Positions 1-9,004 of a stretch of DNA of 64,000 bases are shown one piece after another. The stretch's first letter is position 1. Each line of letters opens with the position of its first letter. Origin of the DNA: Aliishimia sp039978895 (lineage in GTDB: Bacteria; Pseudomonadota; Alphaproteobacteria; Rhodobacterales; Rhodobacteraceae); contig JBDWAL010000017.1 of assembly GCA_039978895.1 (NCBI GenBank), forward strand, positions 62,001 through 126,000, read 5' to 3'. The position numbers and the translations under genes are program-made. The notes below the pieces were generated by a model. The model was not told the origin of the DNA. It made no database searches and saw nothing but the letters and a program-made list of their open reading frames with translations.

Positions 1-150
1 ATCTTTCCAGATTACCAAGCCGCCTTTAACGCGTGGAAGTCCAACGCGCAAAAGACCGTCGATAACGCCCATATGCGTTACTTTATCGCGCATTTGCACC
101 GCTTGCGGGATGAAGAAGCCGCGGCCTCCTCGACTGAAGAGCTTGGCTGA
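1..150 (+). CDS. DUF4170 family protein, C-terminal part
   Basis: An open frame enters from the left edge and ends at TGA 148-150, giving 49 residues of a protein whose start lies outside the window. The segment contains FPDYQAAFNAWKSNAQKTVD followed by AHMRYFIAHLHRL, which matches the C-terminal half of small DUF4170 proteins as I remember the family. In Rhodobacteraceae such genes commonly sit directly before waaA and lpxK, as here: only 8 bases separate its stop from the next start, so it is probably the first visible gene of that operon. The molecular function of DUF4170 is not known. Confidence 0.6.
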   Translation: MFPDYQAAFNAWKSNAQKTVDNAHMRYFIAHLHRLRDEEAAASSTEELG

Positions 151-158
151 GACAGCAC

Positions 159-1415
159 ATGGCCGCACCACGCTCTTTAAGCCTCGCGGCCTATCGCGCG
201 TTGACCCGACGTGGCGCGGCGCCGCGCCTACCAAAGTATCCGCCTCGTCCCGACGGTGAATTGGCGTGGATACACCTTGGCACCAACCAAGATATGCGTG
301 CGCTTTTGGACCTTGCTGAGCGCCTACACCAAACCCGTGAACCGCTCACAGTTTTGCTGACCCGAACAGCCGAAGACGAAACAACCCCTTGGCCCAAACA
401 TACCAGCGCGGACCATCTGGTGTTTGCGACCGCGCCCAATGAACACCCAGACGCGGTTGCAGCATTTTTGGACCATTGGAACCCAGACGTGGGGCTTTGG
501 GTCTGGGGGGCGCTACGGCCTAATCTTGTGGACATATCAACAGCACGCGGGGTGCCCTTGCATCTGGTTTCAGCCGACAAAGCTGGATTTGACGGCCAAA
601 GTTATCGTTGGTTGCCAGAACTTTCGCGTCATTTAGGCGGATGCTTTTTGTCGGCCAGCGCGCGCAGCGCATCATCCGCACAACGCCTTGCGCGGATCGG
701 CGTACCCCCAGAACGGATTATCGTTTTGCCCCCATTGCGGCCATCGGGGCGCATTCTGCCTTGTGCGCAAAGTGATCAAGATGAAATGGCACAACAGCTC
801 AAGGGGCGTCCCGTTTGGCTCGCAGCCGAAATTCTGTCCGGGGAATACCCGGCAATCATAGAGGCCCACCGCCAAGCAATTCGCAGCGCACATCGACTAT
901 TGCTCGTGATCAACCCGACAAACACAAATGATATCCAAGACATCACCGAAATGTTGGAGCGCGCTGGATTGACCCACACAACTTGGGGCAACGGCACCTA
1001 CCCTAAAGAAACCACACAAGTTCTAATCGCCGATTGTCCGGATGAACTGGGCCTTTGGTATCGCATCGCTTCTGTGTCGTTTTTGGGCGGATCACTGGTT
1101 GTGGGGCATGGCGGACGTGACCCAATGGTTGCGGCAAGCCTTGGGACAGCAATTTTGTACGGACCAAATATTGGCGCGCATCTGGGCAGTTACGCGCGGC
1201 TTGCACAAGCAGGAGCCGCCAGAATCGTGAAAGACGCCAGCACCCTAAGCAATTCCGTCGTCCGCTTGATCGCACCAGACCTGTCCGCAACCATGGCCCA
1301 TGCGGGCTGGGATGTGGTCACAGAAGGGGCTGAAATCGTGGATGGTGTGATCGATCTGGTGCAAGACAGCCTTGATGAGCGACTGGCCGAAAAAGCAAAG
1401 GCGTCTGTCTCATGA
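159..1415 (+). CDS. waaA: Kdo transferase family protein (WaaA/KdtA-like, GT30)
   Basis: 418 residues, the usual length for 3-deoxy-D-manno-octulosonic acid transferase, which adds Kdo to lipid A precursor at the inner membrane. The C-terminal half keeps the family's GGSLV...HGGRDPMVAASLG block, the donor-site region. The N-terminal motifs are weak. The family motif HxASVGE is replaced by HLGTNQD, with Asp45 at the place of the catalytic Glu, and the ETELWPN motif reads WGALRPN. The assignment rests mainly on fold-level similarity and on gene order: DUF4170 upstream and lpxK overlapping its last 4 bases (ATGA). It could be a clade-specific divergent Kdo transferase or a related glycosyltransferase with another substrate. 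Confidence 0.75.
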   Translation: MAAPRSLSLAAYRALTRRGAAPRLPKYPPRPDGELAWIHLGTNQDMRALLDLAERLHQTREPLTVLLTRTAEDETTPWPKHTSADHLVFATAPNEHPDAVAAFLDHWNPDVGLWVWGALRPNLVDISTARGVPLHLVSADKAGFDGQSYRWLPELSRHLGGCFLSASARSASSAQRLARIGVPPERIIVLPPLRPSGRILPCAQSDQDEMAQQLKGRPVWLAAEILSGEYPAIIEAHRQAIRSAHRLLLVINPTNTNDIQDITEMLERAGLTHTTWGNGTYPKETTQVLIADCPDELGLWYRIASVSFLGGSLVVGHGGRDPMVAASLGTAILYGPNIGAHLGSYARLAQAGAARIVKDASTLSNSVVRLIAPDLSATMAHAGWDVVTEGAEIVDGVIDLVQDSLDERLAEKAKASVS

Positions 1416-2395
1416 AGGAGCCTGCGTTCTGGGCCAAGCCGCGTTCACTCAGATCTGCGTTGCTGTCCCCATTGGGGGTTTTGTATGGGTATGCAACCGC
1501 GCAGCGCTTGGCGCGCGGCACGCCGTTGACGTTAGATATTCCCGTCATCTGCGTGGGGAACATCAATGCAGGTGGAACAGGAAAAACGCCAACGGCGATC
1601 GCGTTGCTGCAACGCTTGCGGGATCGCGGACATGATCCGCATGTTGTGTCGCGTGGATATGGCGGGACCATGATCGGGCCAGTCAACGTGGAACCTGCGA
1701 AACACAGTGCCGCGCAAGTCGGTGATGAGCCCTTGCTGTTGTCTGCATTTGCGGATGTCTGGGTCGCAAAGGATCGCGCCGCAGGGGCATCAGCGGCTGC
1801 CGCAGCCGGGGCCACATGTCTCGTTTTGGATGATGGTTTTCAGAACCCATCTGTGGCCCAAGACCTGTCATTTGTGGTCGTTGACGCACAACGCGGGTTT
1901 GGAAATGGCAGATGCATCCCGGCGGGGCCATTGCGCGAACCCGTCGCGGCGGGACTTGCCCGCGCCAGTGCTTTGATCACGGTGGGTGCCCCAGCGGCAC
2001 AGTCACAATTCGACGCCAGCGTTCTACCTGCGGACTTGCCCCGCCTGAAGGCGGCTCTGCTGCCGTTAGAGACAGGGATGGATTGGACCGACCTGCCCGT
2101 TCTCGCCTTTGCCGGTATTGGCCATCCAGAGAAATTCTTCGAAACACTGCGCGAACTTGGCGCGCAAATCATTCACGCCGAAGCCTTAGCCGATCACGAG
2201 CCGCTGACAGGCGCGATGATGACGCGGCTTGAACACGATGCCCGTGCGGCTGGTGCGCAACTGGTCACAACGGAAAAAGACGCCGCGCGGTTGCCTGCGG
2301 CTTGGCGTGGCAAAGTTCTCGCGCTTCCGGTGCGGTTAGAATTTGACGATTGGGCGGCGCTGGATGCTTTGCTTGACAAAGTTCCCGCCCCTTAG
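1412..2395 (+). CDS. lpxK: tetraacyldisaccharide 4'-kinase
   Basis: 327 residues. LpxK phosphorylates the 4' position of the lipid A disaccharide at the cytoplasmic face of the inner membrane. The P-loop GGTGKT at residues 54-59, preceded by VICVGNINA, is the diagnostic LpxK Walker A. The later LDDGFQNP motif is also typical (acidic pair followed by GFQ). A short hydrophobic N-terminus (LLSPLGVLYGYATA) would anchor the protein at the membrane. It starts with an ATG overlapping the waaA-like stop, so translation is probably coupled. The 10 bases after its stop meet the convergent CoA-transferase gene. Confidence 0.95.
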   Translation: MKEPAFWAKPRSLRSALLSPLGVLYGYATAQRLARGTPLTLDIPVICVGNINAGGTGKTPTAIALLQRLRDRGHDPHVVSRGYGGTMIGPVNVEPAKHSAAQVGDEPLLLSAFADVWVAKDRAAGASAAAAAGATCLVLDDGFQNPSVAQDLSFVVVDAQRGFGNGRCIPAGPLREPVAAGLARASALITVGAPAAQSQFDASVLPADLPRLKAALLPLETGMDWTDLPVLAFAGIGHPEKFFETLRELGAQIIHAEALADHEPLTGAMMTRLEHDARAAGAQLVTTEKDAARLPAAWRGKVLALPVRLEFDDWAALDALLDKVPAP

Positions 2396-2405
2396 TCACG
2401 CCACC

Positions 2406-3518
2406 CTAGTCGTGTTCACCCAGTTTCGGGGCAGGCTTGTCCAACACCAAATCCGCATCAGAGAAGCGGAAAGGGGATCGCACACCGGGGATATCGCCGG
2501 GGCGAATTTCTGTGCCGCGCGCTTGCACTTGAGGGTCTGCGAAGACTTGCGAAAAGTCATTGATCGGCCCTGCAGGAACGCCTTTGGCCTCGCAAGCCGC
2601 CAGCAAATCCGCTGAGGACATTTTCGCCGTCGCAGCATTCAAACGCGCAATCATATCGGTTCGGTTGGCGATACGGTTCTGGTTGTGGATGAAATCAGGA
2701 TGCTCGGCCATATCATCCAACCCCAGCAAGGCACACAAACGTTGGTACTGCCCGTCATTTCCAGTCGCAATTATAATATGACCATCACACGTCACAAAAA
2801 CCTCGTAAGGGGTCAGGTTCATATGCGCATTACCCATCCGCCCCGGAGCAACACCCGTAGTCAGGTAATTCAACGCCTGATTAGAGGTCATAGCCACAGC
2901 AACATCGAGCAAAGCCATGTCGATATGTTGACCTTTGCCAGTCGCATTGCGCTGATGCAGAGCCGCTAGAATAGCCGTCGAGGAATAGACGCCGGTGAAC
3001 AGGTCTGTGATCGCCACGCCAGCTTTCTGCGGCTGACCTTCCGGCGCACCCGTGACCGACATCAACCCAGACATCCCTTGGATAATGAAGTCATACCCTG
3101 CGCGATGTGCGTAAGGACCAGTTTGGCCAAAGCCAGTAATCGAGCAATAGATCAAGCCGGGACTTAATTCTGACAGGCTATCATAATCCAAGCCGTATTT
3201 GGCCAATCCGCCCAGTTTGAAGTTTTCAATCAGAATGTCCGCGTCTTTGACAAGATCACGAACCTTTTTCTGGCCTTCAGGCGTGCGAAAATCAGCTGTG
3301 ACGGACGCCTTTCCACGGTTTGTGGAATGGAAATAAGCTGCCGAGGTATCCTCGTCGCGTTCAACAAAGGGGGGGCCCCACTTGCGGGTATCATCCCCCT
3401 CGGGGCTTTCGACTTTGATCACCTCCGCGCCAAGGTCACAAAGAGTCTGGCCAGCCCAAGGGCCAGCCAGAATTCGTGCCAATTCAATGACTTTCAGACC
3501 TTCTAACGGTGCCCGCAC
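2406..3518 (-). CDS. family III CoA-transferase (CaiB/BaiF type)
   Basis: 370 residues plus stop, GTG start. Family III CoA-transferases move CoA between acyl groups via an aspartyl-CoA thioester. The N-terminus VRAPLEGLKVIELARILAGP and the segment AITDLFTGVYSS, with the likely catalytic Asp, are characteristic, as is GLIYCSITGFGQTGPY. The substrate cannot be read from the sequence; the family includes formyl-, carnitine-, succinyl- and mesaconyl-CoA enzymes. The start lies 3 bases after the stop of the DsbA-like gene, so it is the last gene of a dciA-dsbA-CoA-transferase run. It converges on lpxK with 10 bases between the stops. Confidence 0.88.
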   Translation of the reverse strand: MRAPLEGLKVIELARILAGPWAGQTLCDLGAEVIKVESPEGDDTRKWGPPFVERDEDTSAAYFHSTNRGKASVTADFRTPEGQKKVRDLVKDADILIENFKLGGLAKYGLDYDSLSELSPGLIYCSITGFGQTGPYAHRAGYDFIIQGMSGLMSVTGAPEGQPQKAGVAITDLFTGVYSSTAILAALHQRNATGKGQHIDMALLDVAVAMTSNQALNYLTTGVAPGRMGNAHMNLTPYEVFVTCDGHIIIATGNDGQYQRLCALLGLDDMAEHPDFIHNQNRIANRTDMIARLNAATAKMSSADLLAACEAKGVPAGPINDFSQVFADPQVQARGTEIRPGDIPGVRSPFRFSDADLVLDKPAPKLGEHD

Positions 3519-3521
3519 CGC

Positions 3522-4214
3522 TTAGCTGCCAGACGCCTCTTCGATGATTTCAACCATGTCTGGGTAGGCCATATTTTGGTATTTCTTGCCGTTGATCACA
3601 AAGGATGGCGTGCTCGAAATACCATCTGCTTCAGCGTTGTGCTGATACCATGCCACCAACGTGCGCAGCTTGTCTTGATCCGTCAGGCAGGCTTCCAATT
3701 GCTCATTCCCAAGCCCAGCAAGGCGCCCGATTTTACGCAATTCTTCGACGATCGCTGCCGGCTCACCTGCACGGCTCCATTCTGCTTGCGTGGAATAGAT
3801 CAAGTCGCTGATCCCAAAGAAGGACGTAGGTGTGTCCGCGCAGCGCGCGACAGCAGACGCCCAAAGGCCATAGCGATCAAAATACACTTCGCGGTATACA
3901 AAGTTGATCTTACCCGTATCGATATAATCCGCTTTGAGCTGCTTATACGTCCCCGCGTGGAAATTCGCACAATGTGGGCAAGTGTAGCTTGCGTATTCGA
4001 TCACAGTGACGGGCGCGTCGGGATTACCGATCTGCATGTCTTTGATCGTCGAGATATCAATATCACCCGTTTCCTGAGCATTCGCCGCGCCCAAAAGCGC
4101 TTCGTTTTGCGCGGAGACACGCGCGCTAGAAGAAGAGGAAGACGGCGTCGTCACATACCACGCGCCAAGGCCTAGAACCGCAACCGCAGCGGCAAGTATC
4201 ATCTGTCGAGACAT
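3522..4214 (-). CDS. DsbA-family thiol oxidoreductase
   Basis: About 230 residues with a thioredoxin fold and the active site CPHC in YASYTCPHCANFH. It has an N-terminal hydrophobic segment (ILAAAVAVLGLGAWYV) that acts as signal peptide or anchor, then a Ser-rich linker. It should form or isomerise disulfides in the periplasm. The open frame extends to 4454, but that extension overlaps the upstream dciA coding region in another frame. I chose ATG 4214 because AAAAGGAC lies 7 bases ahead of it; ATG 4220 is the alternative. It is translated 16 bases after dciA. Confidence 0.9.
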   Translation of the reverse strand: MSRQMILAAAVAVLGLGAWYVTTPSSSSSSARVSAQNEALLGAANAQETGDIDISTIKDMQIGNPDAPVTVIEYASYTCPHCANFHAGTYKQLKADYIDTGKINFVYREVYFDRYGLWASAVARCADTPTSFFGISDLIYSTQAEWSRAGEPAAIVEELRKIGRLAGLGNEQLEACLTDQDKLRTLVAWYQHNAEADGISSTPSFVINGKKYQNMAYPDMVEIIEEASGS

Positions 4215-4230
4215 GTTCATGTCCTTTTGT

Positions 4231-4749
4231 TCATGAGTTTTTAGATATGATGTTTGCAGCCAGATTTTCCAGTGCCGTTCGCAATCCGTCGTCCTGAATA
4301 GGCGCAACCTTGCGTGCAGCTTCCCGGCGAACTTCTGGAGCGGGTTCGCTTGGGTGTTCATCTTTTGGCGCCTGTCCGAAAGCCACTTGGCCGTCAGCAA
4401 ACCCAATAGGGGCTGTTTGTGTGATGCGAATTCGCGAGATGGCACTGTATCCATAGACAGAATTAACCCGCGCGCGGAGTTTTTCTTTTTCCATCTCTAA
4501 CACAGGTGCGTTAGCCCCAGTCGTCAACAAAACCAGAGTAGCGCCCATCCCTTGTCGGCCATAAGACACTTCAACCGGACGGGATATCGATGCGATCTCA
4601 GTGCCAGCGACTTCGCTCCAGTGGGTCAAAAGCCGCGATTGCGCAAACCCACGCGTCGCGCTGGCATCCCGAATACGGGACTGCAGCAGCGAATCTGCGC
4701 GTTTGAATCCGCGCGATCTGCGGACATAGCTGGCCTTCGGCGTTGACAT
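4231..4749 (-). CDS. dciA: DciA-like protein (DUF721)
   Basis: About 172 residues. The region with RGFKRADSLLQSRIRDA and FAQSRLLTHWSEVAGTEIA is typical of DUF721/DciA, the bacterial protein that helps load the replicative helicase DnaB in species lacking DnaC. The C-terminal half has a basic, low-complexity tail, common in the family. The frame is open to 4818, but ATG 4749 (MSTPKAS) gives the normal N-terminus; ATG 4764 is possible, and neither has a strong ribosome-binding site. The gene is divergent from mutY and leads the dsbA and CoA-transferase run. Confidence 0.85.
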   Translation of the reverse strand: MSTPKASYVRRSRGFKRADSLLQSRIRDASATRGFAQSRLLTHWSEVAGTEIASISRPVEVSYGRQGMGATLVLLTTGANAPVLEMEKEKLRARVNSVYGYSAISRIRITQTAPIGFADGQVAFGQAPKDEHPSEPAPEVRREAARKVAPIQDDGLRTALENLAANIISKNS

Positions 4750-4836
4750 CACTAAGTTTCTCATATGGACGCAGAAGAACCATAGCAGCTTCCACACGTG
4801 CCACCATAACAAAGCCACCGAAAGGGGTCATAAAAC

Positions 4837-5892
4837 TTGCGTGATCAAACTAAGTCTCGGGACATATTAGATTGGTATGATGTGCATGCCCGTGTGATGC
4901 CATGGCGAACATCTCCGCAGGATCGCAAAACTGGGATCGTGCCCAACCCATATCACATCTGGCTTTCTGAAGTTATGTTGCAGCAAACAACCGTTGCAGC
5001 CGTCAAAGAGTACTTTCGCAAGTTTGTATCCCTCTGGCCAAGTGTGGATCATCTTGCCGCCGCACAAGATGCCGATGTGATGGCTGCATGGGCTGGACTT
5101 GGATATTACGCCCGTGCCCGGAATCTTTTGAAGTGCGCACGTGTGATCAGCGATGAGTTGAACGGGCAGTTTCCACGCACCCAAGAAGAGCTGCAAAAAT
5201 TGCCCGGTATCGGGCCATATACTTCAGCGGCGATCGCCTCGATTGCGTTTGATCAGCCTGCCACTGTACTGGATGGAAATGTCGAACGTGTGATGTCGCG
5301 GCTCTATAATGACGCCACCCCCCTGCCCGCCGCAAAGCCCGTGTTTTATGCCTATGCGGAAGGGCTGACACCAAAGAAACGTGCCGGAGATCACGCGCAA
5401 GCCGTCATGGATTTGGGCGCGACAATCTGCACACCGCGCAACCCTGCTTGCGGCATCTGCCCATGGCGCATGCCTTGCCAAGCTCGGATTGCTGGGACAG
5501 CCGTAGAACTGCCAAAGAAGACCCCGAAGAAGGCCAAACCCGTGCGCCAAGGCATTGCTTATGTGGCCCGTCGCCCCGATGGGGCATGGCTATTGGAAAC
5601 GCGCCCTGACAAAGGACTGCTTGGTGGGATGCTTGGCTGGCCCGGCAGCGATTGGTCAGAAGCCCCAACCCCGGCCCCACCATTTGAGGGCAAGTGGCGT
5701 CACCTACCCGGGGACGTGCGGCACACCTTCACCCATTTTCACTTGATCCTACAAATCCAAACCGCGTGGCTACCCACAGACGTTTCGCCACAGACAGGCG
5801 AATTTGTTCCCGCCGCCGTCTTTCGCCCTTCAGATTTACCGACGGTGATGCGCAAAGTCTTTGATCTTGCAGGCAGCGAAATGATCCTGTGA
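4837..5892 (+). CDS. mutY: A/G-specific adenine glycosylase
   Basis: 351 residues. MutY removes adenine mispaired with 8-oxoguanine. Visible hallmarks are EVMLQQT near residue 45, the helix-hairpin-helix LPGIGPYTSAAIASIA, the catalytic-Asp segment TVLDGNVERV, and a [4Fe-4S] motif with Cys198, 205, 208 and 214 (C-x6-C-x2-C-x5-C). The C-terminal third is the Nudix-like 8-oxoG recognition domain (TFTHFHLILQI). The start codon is TTG: no ATG or GTG fits the frame, and AAAGGGG at 4821-4827 stands at good spacing. It is divergent from dciA, so the 87 bases between them should hold both promoters. Confidence 0.95.
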   Translation: MRDQTKSRDILDWYDVHARVMPWRTSPQDRKTGIVPNPYHIWLSEVMLQQTTVAAVKEYFRKFVSLWPSVDHLAAAQDADVMAAWAGLGYYARARNLLKCARVISDELNGQFPRTQEELQKLPGIGPYTSAAIASIAFDQPATVLDGNVERVMSRLYNDATPLPAAKPVFYAYAEGLTPKKRAGDHAQAVMDLGATICTPRNPACGICPWRMPCQARIAGTAVELPKKTPKKAKPVRQGIAYVARRPDGAWLLETRPDKGLLGGMLGWPGSDWSEAPTPAPPFEGKWRHLPGDVRHTFTHFHLILQIQTAWLPTDVSPQTGEFVPAAVFRPSDLPTVMRKVFDLAGSEMIL

Positions 5893-6007
5893 GCGGCCAA
5901 GTGTTTGTGCGCGCAAAAGAACAGCGCTACGTGACGCCCTGCCGCGCTGAATTTTCGACATAATACCCGTATAGACATGCTGTGTTGTGCCGTTCAGGGA
6001 GTTTTCC

Positions 6008-7153
6008 ATGTCATCTGCTACTCTGTCTCGAACCGACGTCGCGCGCTGGACGCGTGCTGTCCCGTTTTGGATGTCTTACGCGTTGCCTGCGCTGGCTTGG
6101 TATACGGCTGTGACAGGCGGGTGGGCCGTCATTTTATTGCCCTTGGTGACATGGAACTTGTTCTCTCTGCTGGATTTCGTCTTTGGCCTCAACGAGGACA
6201 ACGCTGATCCAAACGCCACCGACAACGATCTAAAATTCTACCGACTTGGAACGATGCTTTGGGCACCTGTGCAATTTGTGACCCTATTTGCGTTGATTTG
6301 GTATGTCCCTCAAGCCGAACACCTTAGCACATTGGAATCCATTCTGATTTTCATCGGGGTCGGCGTGATGACGGGAACGATTGGGATTAATTACAGCCAT
6401 GAGCTGATGCATCAAAAAAACAAACTGGAACGCTGGTTGGCGGACGCACTTCTTGGGATGGTGATGTATTCTCATTTCCGGTCTGAACATCTGCTTGTGC
6501 ATCACCGCTATGTCGGTACGCCGCGTGATCCGGTGACAGCGCGATATAACGAAGGTTTCCATCGATTTTACCCCCGCGTATTGCGACAATGCTGGCGTTC
6601 TGCGTTCAAGGCAGAAGCGGAAAAGCTGGGTAAGGCGGGTCGAAAATGGACCCATTCCAGCAATCCGTTTTGGACATATTGGGGGCTGCAAAGCGTTATG
6701 TTGCTTCTGGCCATATTGCTAAGCGGATGGGCTGGCCTACTCTTGTTTTTGATCCAAGCAGGCACCGCGATTTGGCAATTAGAGTTGGTAAATTACGTTG
6801 AACACTATGGGCTTACGCGCAAACACTTGGGGAACGGTAAATACGAACATGTACGTCCACACCATAGCTGGAACGCCGCGCATAAAGTGTCGAACTGGCT
6901 GTTGATCAACTTGCAGCGCCATTCCGATCACCACTATAAACCTGATCGCCGTTTTCCGGTTTTGCAGACGTATTCCGACGCCGATGCGCCGCAACTTCCT
7001 TACGCCTATGCGGTGATGACCATTGTTGCGATGATGCCCCCCCTTTGGAGACGCATGATGAACCCGCGTGTGCGTCAGTGGCGCGCAAAATATTACCCTG
7101 AAATCACCGACTGGGCGGCATATAATCAGTCGAAAAACCCTCTGCCAATTTGA
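6008..7153 (+). CDS. alkB: alkane 1-monooxygenase (AlkB-type di-iron)
   Basis: 381 residues from ATG 6008 (CAGGGAG six bases upstream; an in-frame GTG at 5987 is less likely). AlkB is an integral-membrane di-iron enzyme that hydroxylates medium-chain alkanes at the terminal carbon. All four family His motifs are present: HELMH at 131, EHLLVHHRYV at 160, NYVEHYG at 262 and LQRHSDHH at 302. There are about six hydrophobic helices. The second motif lacks the Gly of the common EHxxGHH form. No rubredoxin or rubredoxin reductase gene is in the window, so electron partners must come from elsewhere. Membrane fatty-acid hydroxylation is an alternative role. Confidence 0.9.
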   Translation: MSSATLSRTDVARWTRAVPFWMSYALPALAWYTAVTGGWAVILLPLVTWNLFSLLDFVFGLNEDNADPNATDNDLKFYRLGTMLWAPVQFVTLFALIWYVPQAEHLSTLESILIFIGVGVMTGTIGINYSHELMHQKNKLERWLADALLGMVMYSHFRSEHLLVHHRYVGTPRDPVTARYNEGFHRFYPRVLRQCWRSAFKAEAEKLGKAGRKWTHSSNPFWTYWGLQSVMLLLAILLSGWAGLLLFLIQAGTAIWQLELVNYVEHYGLTRKHLGNGKYEHVRPHHSWNAAHKVSNWLLINLQRHSDHHYKPDRRFPVLQTYSDADAPQLPYAYAVMTIVAMMPPLWRRMMNPRVRQWRAKYYPEITDWAAYNQSKNPLPI

Positions 7154-7215
7154 ACCCATTCTTAACTTGTAATCGCCTATCTTGCGCGCAGAAACGCAGC
7201 TTAAGGTGACCAAGA

Positions 7216-7641
7216 ATGGCCCAACCCGCACTTGTCCCTTCACGATATGCCCATGTGAAATGCCTGTTGGTAGAGGATTCAGAATTCGATCAGCGCCGCA
7301 TTCGTCGGATTTTAGAGCAAGCTGGCATTGTGCATCTGGAAATCGTGACCTCGCTTTCTGAAGCGCGCCATCATTTGTCCCGAATGCCCGTGGATCTGAT
7401 TTTGATGGATAACGGACTTCCCGATGGGACAGGCGTGGATTTAGCTTTGGAGTTGAAACAATGGCCAGCCTTGGCGAAAATCCCGGTCATTCTTATCAGC
7501 GATTGGCCAACGCCGTTTATGTTTGACAAGGCGCTGGTTGCTAAGGTGCATCACGTCCTGCGCAAAGATGAGTTCAACCTGGCACGCGCAGTTGATGCGC
7601 TCAATCTGTCCCGTGGCATGCCGGCAGCGACCAAACAGTAA
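7216..7641 (+). CDS. single-domain response regulator (REC)
   Basis: 141 residues, all receiver domain. The acidic pair is VEDSEFD near residues 19-25, the phosphoacceptor is Asp65 in LILMDNGLPDG, and the switch Lys is probably in VLRKDEF. There is no output domain, so it likely passes a phosphoryl group or binds a partner protein. It starts at ATG 7216 after AAGGTGACCAAGA. Its 3' end overlaps the 3' end of the convergent cyclase gene by 41 bases. No kinase is adjacent. Confidence 0.92.
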   Translation: MAQPALVPSRYAHVKCLLVEDSEFDQRRIRRILEQAGIVHLEIVTSLSEARHHLSRMPVDLILMDNGLPDGTGVDLALELKQWPALAKIPVILISDWPTPFMFDKALVAKVHHVLRKDEFNLARAVDALNLSRGMPAATKQ

Positions 7642-8989
7642 TCGGCGCATCCAACCCGGCAACATGTTGAGCGTCATGGCGCGTCAAATCGGAAACTTGG
7701 GTCGCCTCCAACGTTTGATAAATTTCATCGCTGATCACTAAAGACACGTCCAAAACCCGTGTCAGCCCTTCGATCCGGCTTGCGATATTCACTGTGTTGC
7801 CAATCACCGCAAACTCAAGCCGATTCCCACCGATATCCCCTAAAACCACAGGACCAACATGGAGCCCGATGCTGATGTCTAACTCTGGTTCCCCCTTGCC
7901 TTTACGACCTGCATTCCAAACCTGCGCGCTAGAGACCATCGCCCGCACGCATTTATAGGCCCGTTGAGTATCGTCATCAGAAGGGATCGGCGTGCCAAAA
8001 CTCGCCATAAGACCATCCCCCAGAAACTTATCTAACGTTCCGCCATGCGCGAAGACCGCCGCCTCCATGCGGCCATGAAATTCCCGCAACGTTGCGATCA
8101 CTGCCTCGGGAGATCGATCCGCAGCAAACCGCGTAAAACCTTTGATATCTACAAAGACAATCGCGACATCATGCGAGCGGGTTTGCTTCAACGGATCATC
8201 ATTCTGCGACAGTTCTTCCACCATGTTCGGTGAGAAATAGCGCGACAGATTGCTGCGTTCACGCTCAAGGGTGGCATTCCCCAAAACCAAACGATTAAAC
8301 CGCCTGATAGACAAAGACAAAGTCACGGCGACGATCAGGAAAATAACCTGATTTTGGAACCGTATGTTGAAATTGAAGCTATTAGGGTCCAGCAATATCG
8401 CCATAAACGGGTCGTGACCAAACGCTTCTTGTGTCGCGACGCTCAAAGCTGGCACGTAGACGCCGAACCACCACACAGACACGCACGCAATACCCCACAT
8501 GATGCTCGTCCAAACGCCCACGGCCATGATCGTGCGCCAAGAATAGCTCAACGTGGCCAACGCCAAAATGACGTACATGTAAGAAAAATTGTCAAAGCGG
8601 AAAGACATCGCCGTGGGCCAATCATTCGTAGAAAACGGATTGGGAACAGCCAGCGCAACCGTCATCAACAGCAAGTCGCAGAACATCACCGATAATTCCG
8701 GTCTAGACTGCCCCACCCTCCCCACTCGCAACTGCATCCATCCAACACCGGCAGACAGGGCCAATATCCCGTGGTAATATAGCATATCCCAATTCGGGTT
8801 GAGATAGACGAACAGCATACTAATCACGGCCAATGCGACCCAGCGCGCACGCACAGCCAGCCAAAGACCTTCCTGTTTGTGCCGTTCAAGGGCCGCTTGC
8901 GTGAACCGATTGGCCATGGCCTCATCCGCAGTCACGCGATCTGGCAAATCCTCGGATGTGAAATTGGGAAAGGACGTCGCATCAACCAT
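7601..8989 (-). CDS. membrane class III adenylate/guanylate cyclase
   Basis: About 462 residues from ATG 8989 (AGGAG six bases upstream; the frame opens at 9004). The N-terminal half has about six transmembrane segments, for example WVALAVISMLFVYL and QVIFLIVAVTLSL. The C-terminal cyclase domain (about residues 265-400) begins VAIVFVDIKGFTRFA, with the first metal Asp, and continues with LDKFLGDGLMASFGTP (second metal Asp) and EFAVIGNTVNIASRIE. It should make cAMP or cGMP; which one is not decided here. A cyclic-nucleotide-binding domain occurs in the ABC-like protein at 29979-33092, a possible but unproven receiver. Confidence 0.93.
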   Translation of the reverse strand: MVDATSFPNFTSEDLPDRVTADEAMANRFTQAALERHKQEGLWLAVRARWVALAVISMLFVYLNPNWDMLYYHGILALSAGVGWMQLRVGRVGQSRPELSVMFCDLLLMTVALAVPNPFSTNDWPTAMSFRFDNFSYMYVILALATLSYSWRTIMAVGVWTSIMWGIACVSVWWFGVYVPALSVATQEAFGHDPFMAILLDPNSFNFNIRFQNQVIFLIVAVTLSLSIRRFNRLVLGNATLERERSNLSRYFSPNMVEELSQNDDPLKQTRSHDVAIVFVDIKGFTRFAADRSPEAVIATLREFHGRMEAAVFAHGGTLDKFLGDGLMASFGTPIPSDDDTQRAYKCVRAMVSSAQVWNAGRKGKGEPELDISIGLHVGPVVLGDIGGNRLEFAVIGNTVNIASRIEGLTRVLDVSLVISDEIYQTLEATQVSDLTRHDAQHVAGLDAPITVWSLPACHGTD

Positions 8990-9004
8990 GTGCCGCTCCT
9001 GCAC

